Part shown: positions 57,151 through 64,000 of the stretch, piece after piece
How the letters are laid out: each line of letters opens with the position of its first letter
Position numbering within the stretch: the first letter of the stretch is position 1
Source: Ectopseudomonas chengduensis
GTDB lineage: Bacteria > Pseudomonadota > Gammaproteobacteria > Pseudomonadales > Pseudomonadaceae
Direction: 5' to 3'
Length of the DNA: 64,000 nucleotides
Assembly: GCF_900102635.1 (NCBI RefSeq)
Contig: NZ_FMZQ01000010.1
Coordinates: 124,001 to 188,000 of the forward strand
Program-made: the position numbers and the translations under genes
Notes under the pieces: generated by a model
What the model was told of the DNA's origin: nothing
The model's database searches: none
What the model saw: only the letters and a program-made list of their open reading frames with translations

Positions 57151-58284
57151 TCAGTGACTGGCAGCAGCCAGCCCCTGGCGCTCGCCGCCGTCTTTGAGTG
57201 CGGCGAGCCATTGCGGGTCGAAATCGGTGAAGTCGCTGGCCATCGGCAAATAACGCTCGGGGAATTCCCAGATCACCAGCTGTGGCGGGTGGTCCTCGAG
57301 CTCGTCGCTTTGCAGGTACTTGAGCATCGGGACCAGCGGGCCGCCGCCTTCCTCGGCGTGGTTGGCCAGGTCGCGTTGCAGGTGCTCACGCAGGGCGCCT
57401 GCGAAGTTCCAGGCCGGGTTGGCGCTGTAGCTGGTGCCGACCAGCGTCACCGGCAGGTCGCTGTCGCCGAACAGGTCGTCGCTACTGCTTTCGGCGGCTT
57501 GGGTCTCACGCTGCTGCAAGCGGTCGGCCTGCGGCATCAGGTTTTCGAACAGCGGTGCCAGCGGCAGAAAGCGAGTCAGGTCGCCTTCGTGCGTGCGGGT
57601 TTCCACGGTCTCGGTGACGAACTGTTGTGGCTCGCCACGCAGTTGCATGGCGCTGCGCACCACTTCGCTCAGCGCCTTGGCAGTGACGTCGGCGCCCTCC
57701 GGGGTCCAGTGGGTGTCAGTACGCAGGAACATCGGCGCCTGGTTCTTGGCCGCTTGCAGCGGTACGAGCAGGTCCGGCGCGGCGATCCCGGCATTGCGCA
57801 CCGCGCGGTGAAAGCGCGGGTAGAGGCTGCGCTGCAGGGCACTGGGACGATGGTTGCCGATGTGCTCCGGGTACAGGCGGGTCTTGGCCGGGACGATGGC
57901 CAGCAGCAGCTGGATATCGCGCTCTTCCAGTTGGCGCTGCACGCCGCGGATCAGTGCCAGGTTGTCGCGCATCTGGCGCTGGCCGTCGGCTACCGGGTCG
58001 AACTCCTCGTCCGAATACAGCCAGCCGTCCTCGCCGATCACCAGGCCACTGCGTCCTTCTCCGAAGAGCAGGTATTCCACGGCCGCCCAGAGGTTGATGC
58101 CCGCCTGCTTGAGCGGAAAGTTCTCGTCGTAGTGACGTTCGATGCTTTTTGCCAGGCCGCCGTCGAGCACGCTTGGCTGCGCCGGCATGTGGTAGTCGGC
58201 GAGCCTGGTCAGGGCGAGCAGGCTGGCCGGCAACAGCAGCAGGGCGAACAGCACGACGTATAGGGTCTTGAAGGAGCGATTCAT
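57151..58284 (-). CDS. algJ: Alginate O-acetyltransferase AlgJ
   Basis: A 377-residue periplasmic protein held by an uncleaved signal anchor (FKTLYVVLFALLLLPASLLA). It belongs to the SGNH-like family; the catalytic triad parts are visible as Asp and His in RTDTHWTPEG and Ser in LVGTSYSANP. It takes acetyl groups from AlgI and passes them on in the alginate acetylation pathway. The start MNRSFKTLY is chosen by signal and the GGAGG nearby. It is slightly shorter than the roughly 390 residues I recall for P. aeruginosa. Confidence 0.94.
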   Translation of the reverse strand: MNRSFKTLYVVLFALLLLPASLLALTRLADYHMPAQPSVLDGGLAKSIERHYDENFPLKQAGINLWAAVEYLLFGEGRSGLVIGEDGWLYSDEEFDPVADGQRQMRDNLALIRGVQRQLEERDIQLLLAIVPAKTRLYPEHIGNHRPSALQRSLYPRFHRAVRNAGIAAPDLLVPLQAAKNQAPMFLRTDTHWTPEGADVTAKALSEVVRSAMQLRGEPQQFVTETVETRTHEGDLTRFLPLAPLFENLMPQADRLQQRETQAAESSSDDLFGDSDLPVTLVGTSYSANPAWNFAGALREHLQRDLANHAEEGGGPLVPMLKYLQSDELEDHPPQLVIWEFPERYLPMASDFTDFDPQWLAALKDGGERQGLAAASH

Positions 58285-58297
58285 TCTCGGCCTCCGC

Positions 58298-59749
58298 TCA
58301 GAACTGGAAGTAGAGGAAGGGGGAGTAGCTCTGCGCGGAGAGCTTGAGCAGCGACACGCAGAACAGCACCAGCAGGGCGCCACGCAGGGCCACCATGCGC
58401 AGGTCGATGGTCTGCAGGGCGACGCCGGCGCTGGCCAGGGTCAGGCCCGGTTCATGGCCGCGGCTGGCGAGGAACTGGCGGGCACCATTGACGGCGATCA
58501 CCACCCAGGCCAGCACCAGGGTGACCATCTGCAGCCCGGTGATGTGCGCCAGGGTCAGCTCGCTCAACTGCCAGTCACCGAAGGGCAGCAGCGCGGCGTA
58601 CATGCGCCCGGCCACATCCAGGTTCTCGGCGCGGAAGATCACCCAGCCGAGCATCACCAGCAGCAAGGTGAAGGCCCATTTCAACGGGTTGAACACAATC
58701 GGTGCGGCTTTCACGCCGAGCGCTCGTTCGATGGCCAGCCAGGCGCCGTGCCAGGCGCCCCAGATCAGGAAGGTCCAGTTGGCGCCGTGCCAGAAACCGC
58801 CCAGCAGCATGGTCAGGAACAGGTTGCGGTAGGTGTTGAAGGTGCCGTGACGATTGCCGCCCAGCGGTACGTAGAGGTAGTCACGCAGCCAGGTGGACAG
58901 GCTGATGTGCCAGCGCCGCCAGAACTCGGTGATCGACTGGCTGATATAGGGCTGGTTGAAGTTCTCCATGAAGCGAAAGCCCATCATCAGGCCGAGGCCG
59001 ATGGCCATGTCGCTATAGCCGGAGAAGTCGAAATACAGCTGCGCGGTGTAGGCGATCATGCCCAGCCAGGCGTCGCCGGTGCTGGGGTTTTCCAGGGCGA
59101 AGCAGTGGTCCACCAGCGGCGCCAGGCTGTCGGCGATGAACACCTTCTTGACGAAGCCCTGCATGAAGCGTGTGGCGCCTTCGCTGAACTTGTCGAGGCT
59201 GTGGGTACGGTCGGTGAACTGGTCGGCCAGGTCCTTGTAACGCAGCACCGGGCCGGCGATCAGCTGCGGGAACAGGGCGATGAAGGCGGCGAAGTTGATC
59301 AGGTTGCGCGTCGGCTCGGTATCGCGGCGGTACACGTCGATCAGGTAGCTGATCGACTGGAAGATGTAGAAGGAGATACCGATCGGCAGGATCACCGCAG
59401 TGAGGACGAAGGGTTCCATCCCCATCGATTCGAGCACGGCGTTGATATTGGCCACACCGAAGTTGGCGTACTTGAAGTAGCCCAGCGTGGCCAGATTGCC
59501 GACCACCCCCGCGACCACCCAGCGCCGCGCCGCCTCTGTGCCGGCGTGCGCCTGGATACGCAGGCCGAAGACGTAGTTCCACAGCGTCACGGCAGCGAAC
59601 AGCAGGAGGAAATCCACCCGCCACCACGCATAGAAGGCGTAGCTGCCAATCAGGATCAGCAGGTTGCGCCCGCGATTCGGGCACAGGTAGTACAGGCCGA
59701 GAAAGATCGGCAGAAACAGGAACAAAAAGACGTTGGATGAAAAGACCAT
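58298..59749 (-). CDS. algI: Alginate O-acetylation protein AlgI (MBOAT)
   Basis: A 483-residue MBOAT-family inner-membrane protein that moves acetyl groups from a cytoplasmic donor to the periplasm for AlgJ/AlgX. It starts MVFSSNVFLFLFLPIFLGLY and has the MBOAT signature around GGFWHGANWTFLIWGAWHG with the catalytic His. ITEFWRRWHISLSTWLRDYL is also typical. GGAGAA precedes the ATG. P. aeruginosa AlgI is longer (about 520, from memory). The 134-base gap to algL holds a REP palindrome. Confidence 0.95.
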   Translation of the reverse strand: MVFSSNVFLFLFLPIFLGLYYLCPNRGRNLLILIGSYAFYAWWRVDFLLLFAAVTLWNYVFGLRIQAHAGTEAARRWVVAGVVGNLATLGYFKYANFGVANINAVLESMGMEPFVLTAVILPIGISFYIFQSISYLIDVYRRDTEPTRNLINFAAFIALFPQLIAGPVLRYKDLADQFTDRTHSLDKFSEGATRFMQGFVKKVFIADSLAPLVDHCFALENPSTGDAWLGMIAYTAQLYFDFSGYSDMAIGLGLMMGFRFMENFNQPYISQSITEFWRRWHISLSTWLRDYLYVPLGGNRHGTFNTYRNLFLTMLLGGFWHGANWTFLIWGAWHGAWLAIERALGVKAAPIVFNPLKWAFTLLLVMLGWVIFRAENLDVAGRMYAALLPFGDWQLSELTLAHITGLQMVTLVLAWVVIAVNGARQFLASRGHEPGLTLASAGVALQTIDLRMVALRGALLVLFCVSLLKLSAQSYSPFLYFQF

Positions 59750-59825
59750 CCGTGCTTCTCCGTGAACAGCCGGGGCAGCGCCCCCCTTTCCCCCCGCGAG
59801 CGGAGGGTTTGTTTTGTTACATCCC

Positions 59826-59887
59826 GTAGGGGCCGATTCATCCGCGAAAATCGCGGCTAAAGCGGAATGCCACCCAGCCGCTCCTAC
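59826..59887. repeat. REP-like palindrome inside the alginate operon
   Basis: Begins GTAGGGGCCGATTCATCCGCG and ends CAGCCGCTCCTAC; the arms are imperfect. On the minus strand the repeat starts GTAGGAGCGGCTG, and its TAG is the algL stop codon. It separates algL from algI. Confidence 0.75.
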
Positions 59888-60957
59888 GGTTTATCGAACA
59901 CCTGGGTCACTTCGCCACCGAGGCGGAAGCTGTTGAACGGCCCCATCTCCTGGTTCAGTTCTCGGGTCTCTTCACTGCAGTCGTAGAGGCTGCAGTAGGG
60001 CGCCAGCCAGGCGTACTTGAAGTCCTTGCGCAGCTCGCTCATGTCCTGTTTGGAACCGGTGCGCTGGGCGAACGCAGCCGGGTCGCGCGCCCCTTGCAGC
60101 ACGCGTTCGGCCAGGCGCTGCAGGGCGCCATGGTTCTCACCGCGCAGGTCGACCTCATTGGCCTCGGCGAACGCGGCGATCATCGCCAGCGGCGGCAGGG
60201 CATAGTTGTGGTAGGCGAGGGCGCGTTGGCTGCGGCGCATTTCGTTGACCAGGTAGCCTTCGTCGTCGACCTGATTGGCAGCGATGCGGAACTGGCCCAC
60301 GGACCAGTCGAACAGGTCGCGGCGATCACTGATCACCGCGACCGCCATCACCGACCAGGCCGCCCAGTAGCTGTGGTTGTTGATCTTGCGCAGCGGCAGG
60401 TCGCTCCACTCGCGCACCGTGTATTCGGCCAGGCGGGTGAACCAGGCTTCGATGCGTGCGCTCTGCTGCGGGTAGGCAGTCAGCGGCTGCGACTCGGAGA
60501 ACTTCAGGCGCAGCCAGGCGCCGGCCAGGCTGCCCAGCGCCCATTTGCGCATCGACTTGCCGGTGTGGTTGAACTGCTCGGACTCCAGCGCATCGGCGCT
60601 GGCCCATTTATCCAGCCATTCGATGGCGCATTCCAGGCGCTCCGGCTGACCGGTGCGCATGTAACCGGTGATCATCCGCCCGGCTTCCTTCTCCAGGCGG
60701 GTGATGTGCGAGGTCTGCTCGCGGAAGTTCTTCTCGGCCTTGCGGTTGAGCGTGGCGCGGGCACTGTCGGAGCCTTCGTACTTGCTGGTGAACTGCAGCT
60801 CACCGGTGTACGGCTGCGGAACCGCAGGGCAGACGGGCGCCTTGCCCTCGCGCTGGCCCACGGCGGCGTAGTAACCCGCTGGCGGCTGCAGCGCGGCGAA
60901 GGCCGGGCCGCTGAGCAGCAGCGCCATGAGAGTGAGTGGAACGAGTCGTTTGGGCAT
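59884..60957 (-). CDS. algL: Alginate lyase AlgL
   Basis: A 357-residue periplasmic poly-mannuronate lyase (PL5) that clears misplaced polymer from the periplasm. Signal peptide [21 protein letters not shown]. The (alpha/alpha) toroid carries the catalytic [11 protein letters not shown] segment (Asn, His, Tyr), and the substrate tunnel region [13 protein letters not shown]. The stop TAG is the head of a REP palindrome, and the C-terminus (VFDKP) may have been trimmed by it; the P. aeruginosa protein is about ten residues longer, as I recall. Confidence 0.95.
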   Translation of the reverse strand: MPKRLVPLTLMALLLSGPAFAALQPPAGYYAAVGQREGKAPVCPAVPQPYTGELQFTSKYEGSDSARATLNRKAEKNFREQTSHITRLEKEAGRMITGYMRTGQPERLECAIEWLDKWASADALESEQFNHTGKSMRKWALGSLAGAWLRLKFSESQPLTAYPQQSARIEAWFTRLAEYTVREWSDLPLRKINNHSYWAAWSVMAVAVISDRRDLFDWSVGQFRIAANQVDDEGYLVNEMRRSQRALAYHNYALPPLAMIAAFAEANEVDLRGENHGALQRLAERVLQGARDPAAFAQRTGSKQDMSELRKDFKYAWLAPYCSLYDCSEETRELNQEMGPFNSFRLGGEVTQVFDKP

Positions 60958-60967
60958 GGTGGCCTCC

Positions 60968-62389
60968 TCAGTCGTGCTGCGCGACTTGCTGGCTGGGCCC
61001 GCTAGGGCGCTGGCACAGGCTGGCCTGGACTTTCAGGTCGTCGGCGCTGTCCTCGGGCTTCTGGATTTCCAGGGCGAAGAAGTTCTGATCACCCCAGCCC
61101 GGCTCGTCGCGCAGTTCCACGGCGAAGCGCCCGTCGGTATCGACGGTGTTGGGTTTCTCCAGCTTGAGCTGTTCGCGACGACCGTTGAGGTACCAGATGG
61201 TGGCGTCGACGCGCTTGACCGACGGATCGCTGAAACGCAGGTCGAGCTGGTGGCGATTGCCGGCCAGGGTCAGCAGCTTGTTCTCGCCATTGACCAGTAC
61301 CTCGTTGCTGCCCGGATGCAGGCGTTTCTCGCTGGCGAGCAGCTCGGTCTGGCCGCTGCAGCCGTTGTTCAGGCTGGCCATCAACTGGCGGTGGATCTTG
61401 TCCGAGGCCAGGTCGTAGAGCGGCGAGAACTCCCAGATCAGCACCTTCGGCGGGTCGTTCTGGAAGGCATCGCTGGCCAGGTACTCGAGCATCGCGCCCT
61501 CCAGGCCGCCACCAGGGAAGGCCGCGTTGAGCACGTCGGTGCCCAGGTATTGTTCGAGGAAGCCGCCGAAGTTGTAGTTCTTGCCGCTGTGGCTGGTGCC
61601 GACCAGAGTGATCTTCGGGCTGCTGTCGTCGCCGAACAGCGCGTCGCCATCACTGGCGTCCTTGGGCTCGGTGACGAACTGGTCGACGTATTGCACCGCA
61701 TAGCCGGTGCCGCACAGCTGGCTGGCGACGTTCTGCATGGTGCCGGTCTTGCCCATCAGGCCGATGCGTTCGGTGACGAATTCCTTCTGCGGAATATCTT
61801 CGAAACCGGGGATGCGCTTGACCGTCTCGGCCACCAGCCGTGCGGTGCGCTCGGCACCGTAGGGTGTCCAGTGCTGGTCGCGGCGGAAATAGAACTCCTT
61901 GTCGCTGTTCTCGTCGGTCAGCGGGGTCAGGTCCGGGACCCAGATACCCAGCTGTTCGAAGCGGCTCAGCGCCTGGCGGTAGTTGCGCAGCGCCTTGTCG
62001 TAGTCGAAGCGCTGGTAGTCGGCGGGCGACAGCTTGTTGCGATTGACCAGGCCGCGGGTCGGTTGGTAGACCACCACCAGCTCCACGCCGCGTTGCTTGA
62101 GGCCGTCACGCAGCTCCTTGAGGCGTTGGTAGCCGACTTCACTGGTGCCGAACTCGGTGCGCAGGTCTTCGACGCTGCGAAACAGCCAGCCTTCCTCGGC
62201 ATCGAGCAGAGTGACGAAGTTCTTCATGTAGTTGGTGGTGTAGCGGCTGGCGTCGTGCGCAGCCGGGCACAGCGAGCAGCAGTCTTCGACCTGATACTGC
62301 GGCGCCTGGCGCTCTTGCGCCTGCAGGGCGGTGCTGGCCAGGGCACAGGCCACGGCCAGGGAAAGGGACTTGAAGGGTGATGGGATCAT
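60968..62389 (-). CDS. algX: Alginate biosynthesis O-acetyltransferase AlgX
   Basis: A 473-residue periplasmic protein with a signal peptide (ending STALQA). The SGNH-like domain has the triad residues in [10 protein letters not shown] (Asp, His) and [10 protein letters not shown] (Ser). A C-terminal carbohydrate-binding module follows. AlgX O-acetylates mannuronate residues and is part of the export complex. ATG 62389 is chosen since GAGG lies six bases upstream; an ATG at 62401 that overlaps the algG stop (TGATG) is also possible. Confidence 0.95.
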   Translation of the reverse strand: MIPSPFKSLSLAVACALASTALQAQERQAPQYQVEDCCSLCPAAHDASRYTTNYMKNFVTLLDAEEGWLFRSVEDLRTEFGTSEVGYQRLKELRDGLKQRGVELVVVYQPTRGLVNRNKLSPADYQRFDYDKALRNYRQALSRFEQLGIWVPDLTPLTDENSDKEFYFRRDQHWTPYGAERTARLVAETVKRIPGFEDIPQKEFVTERIGLMGKTGTMQNVASQLCGTGYAVQYVDQFVTEPKDASDGDALFGDDSSPKITLVGTSHSGKNYNFGGFLEQYLGTDVLNAAFPGGGLEGAMLEYLASDAFQNDPPKVLIWEFSPLYDLASDKIHRQLMASLNNGCSGQTELLASEKRLHPGSNEVLVNGENKLLTLAGNRHQLDLRFSDPSVKRVDATIWYLNGRREQLKLEKPNTVDTDGRFAVELRDEPGWGDQNFFALEIQKPEDSADDLKVQASLCQRPSGPSQQVAQHD

Positions 62390-62400
62390 CGTTGGCCTCA

Positions 62401-63936
62401 TCAATTGGTCAGTTTCTCGGGCTCGATCGGATCGATCAGCACGGGTAGGCGCTGGCGCACCATGAGGTCGAGGATTTCGTCCTGTTTTTCGCCGAGGATG
62501 CCGGCGAGCTGGATGCCGCTGCTCTTGCGCGGGGCAAGCATTTTCACGCGGTACAGCTCGACCGATAGCGGCGAGTCGATGTTGATCGGGCTGGAGCCGT
62601 TACCGGCCAGGGTGCCGCCGACGATGATCATCGAGATCTTGGTATCGAACGGGTCGAGGTCCAGGTCGCGGTCGGTGTCGGACAGGTCCTTGATGTGGCC
62701 GTACACACCGGTGAGCTGGTTCATCGCCGAGACGTTGTCGTAGAGGCGAATGTTCTCGCTGTTGCGGATGCGAATGCCGTGGCGCTGGTTGCCCAGTACA
62801 TGGTTGCCCCACAGCAGGTTGTCGCCGCTCTCGTACAGGGTGATGCCGTCGGAGTGATTGCCGTGCACGCGGTTGTAGGCGATCAGGTTGCGTTCGCTGT
62901 TACGGTCGATGACCACGCCGGAGAGCTTGTTGTCGTAGCTCTCGTTGTTGATGATCCAGCTGTCGTTGACCTCGCGCGAGATGATGATGCCGTGCTTCTT
63001 CTTGGTGCCGAACACGGTGTTCTCGGCGATGATCAGGCCGTGGGAACGGTCGTGCGGGTCGATGCCGTAGACGATGTTGTCGCGGTAGGTGTTGCCCTTG
63101 ATCACCACGTTCTGCGCTTCGTAGCAGTAGAAGCCGTACCAGTGGTCGACGAACTCGGAGTCGATTAGCCAGCCGGTCGGCTCGTCGCGCTTGAGGCGCT
63201 CGTGCATGTTCGGCGTGTACTGGGTGATCGACACCCCGTAGGACTTGGAGTTGTCGTAGCCCAGGCTTGTGATCACGCTGCTGGCGATGTACAGCTCGCT
63301 GCCGCCCCAGGACACCAGGAACGGGCGGAACTCCTTGCCGTTGTCACGCATGCTCGCCGGGCCGTTGTCGGCCTCGCGCCAGGCGGTGACGCGGGTGTCG
63401 GTGAGGAACATCAGGCCATCGTTGACCAGAAACGAGCCGCGCTCCTGCGACAAGCGCAGTTCGCGGGTTTCCTTGCCGACGTGTAGCGCCGCGCCTTCTG
63501 CCACGACGATGGGCAGACGGGCCAGGTACACGCCCGGCTCCTGCTCGGCGAACTGGCTGTCGGGCAGCGCCTTGGCGATGTCCTGGGCGGTGACCAGGCC
63601 ACCTTCGATGAAGATCGCCTGGGGCATGCCTTGCTGGCGCTTGATCCATTCGCGCAGGCGCTCGTTGCCGCCGGTGAAGTCCTTCAGCGCGTCCTGGCGC
63701 AGCATGCGCCGCACCACCACCTGGCCGCGTTTTTCACGCGGAATCTTGGCCAGCACGGCCTCCTTGGTGTAGCCGGACAGGTCCGGCAGCGTGGGTGCTT
63801 CCATATGCAGTTCGTCCGCCGGTGCGCTACGCACGCGGTAGTCGAACTGGTGCTGCGTCGGGTTGGCCTGGGCCAGTGGCACCGTGAGGCACAGCGCGCC
63901 GAGCAGCAGGGGTAGGGCTAAGCCGTTGGGTTGCAT
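62401..63936 (-). CDS. algG: Mannuronan C5-epimerase AlgG
   Basis: A 511-residue periplasmic epimerase that turns mannuronate into guluronate in the polymer. Signal peptide ends PLAQA. A parallel beta-helix of CASH repeats (VVIKGNTYRDNIVYGI, SEWIINNESY-like turns) carries the catalytic DPHDRSHG motif. In P. aeruginosa AlgG also protects the growing polymer as part of the AlgKEGX scaffold. It lies between algE and algX as expected. Confidence 0.96.
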   Translation of the reverse strand: MQPNGLALPLLLGALCLTVPLAQANPTQHQFDYRVRSAPADELHMEAPTLPDLSGYTKEAVLAKIPREKRGQVVVRRMLRQDALKDFTGGNERLREWIKRQQGMPQAIFIEGGLVTAQDIAKALPDSQFAEQEPGVYLARLPIVVAEGAALHVGKETRELRLSQERGSFLVNDGLMFLTDTRVTAWREADNGPASMRDNGKEFRPFLVSWGGSELYIASSVITSLGYDNSKSYGVSITQYTPNMHERLKRDEPTGWLIDSEFVDHWYGFYCYEAQNVVIKGNTYRDNIVYGIDPHDRSHGLIIAENTVFGTKKKHGIIISREVNDSWIINNESYDNKLSGVVIDRNSERNLIAYNRVHGNHSDGITLYESGDNLLWGNHVLGNQRHGIRIRNSENIRLYDNVSAMNQLTGVYGHIKDLSDTDRDLDLDPFDTKISMIIVGGTLAGNGSSPINIDSPLSVELYRVKMLAPRKSSGIQLAGILGEKQDEILDLMVRQRLPVLIDPIEPEKLTN

Positions 63937-63947
63937 GATCCGATCCC

Positions 63948-64000
63948 TCAGAAGCGCCAGATGAAGTCGACGAAGGCGCGGTGCATCACCGAGTCGGTGC
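63948..64000 (-). CDS. algE: Alginate outer-membrane export porin AlgE, last codons (partial)
   Basis: The minus strand reads TDSVMHRAFVDFIWRF then TGA, ending in the C-terminal phenylalanine typical of an outer-membrane barrel. The position directly upstream of algG matches algE in the conserved operon. Only about 17 codons are in the window, so the assignment rests mainly on context. Confidence 0.8.
   Translation of the reverse strand, partial: TDSVMHRAFVDFIWRF

Noticed and set aside
58268..59740. A 490-codon frame antisense to algI
   Set aside because: Same effect as for ampG; the sense strand is a clear MBOAT protein.

Overview
The window is a stretch of a Pseudomonas chromosome. The evidence is the high GC content, strong GTG/ATG overlaps, a complete type IV pilus minor-pilin cluster, pilS-pilR, and the distal part of an alginate operon. 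The gene order secA-argJ-GST-Nudix/ThiE-adenosyltransferase-kinase-panE-response regulator-yajQ-mscS-ampG, and the order murJ/rpsT-ribF-ileS-lspA-fkpB-ispH-pilE...fimU-fimT-thiO-pilRS-bamD-rluD-pgeF, match what I recall of P. aeruginosa. The many GTAGG-headed palindromes and the surrounding gene mix suggest a species of the mendocina/oleovorans type, but that is an inference. I see no prophage, rRNA, tRNA, CRISPR array or large genomic island.

Layout. 1-13 kb: end of secA, argJ, a glutathione transferase, a Nudix-ThiE fusion, a broken REP-associated transposase between REP palindromes, a PduO-type adenosyltransferase, a membrane histidine kinase, panE, a response regulator with a degenerate GGDEF domain, yajQ, mscS and ampG. 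13-21 kb: an alkyltransferase-like protein, two DUF481 outer-membrane paralogues (the first frameshifted), the uracil/purine salvage genes uraA, upp and hpt, a SulP transporter, a PA4642-family gene and rpsT. 21-29 kb: murJ and the essential operon ribF-ileS-lspA-fkpB, then a PaaA2/ParE2-like toxin-antitoxin pair, then ispH. 29-41 kb: type IV pilus biogenesis (pilE, pilY2, pilY1, pilX, pilW, pilV, fimU, fimT), thiO, pilR, pilS. 41-54 kb: bamD, rluD, pgeF, a TetR/ene-reductase pair, a glycosyltransferase, a LysR regulator divergent from a fatty-acid-hydroxylase/SRPBCC fusion, cysZ, trxB, an orphan AAA ATPase, an SDR and small membrane proteins. 54-64 kb: alginate genes algA-F-J-I-L-X-G and the last codons of algE, all on the minus strand.

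The most unusual material is non-coding. Two small elements share the same terminal inverted repeats but carry unrelated interiors. They are flanked by 13-bp and 12-bp direct repeats; one landed exactly on the uraA stop codon and the other in the bamD terminator. A different inverted-repeat element forms the whole leader of rluD. At least seven sequence families of GTAGG/GTAGC palindromes are scattered between genes, and in several places their leading TAG serves as the stop codon of the upstream gene.

All coordinates and alignments were made by eye. Statements about other genomes are from memory and are marked as such.
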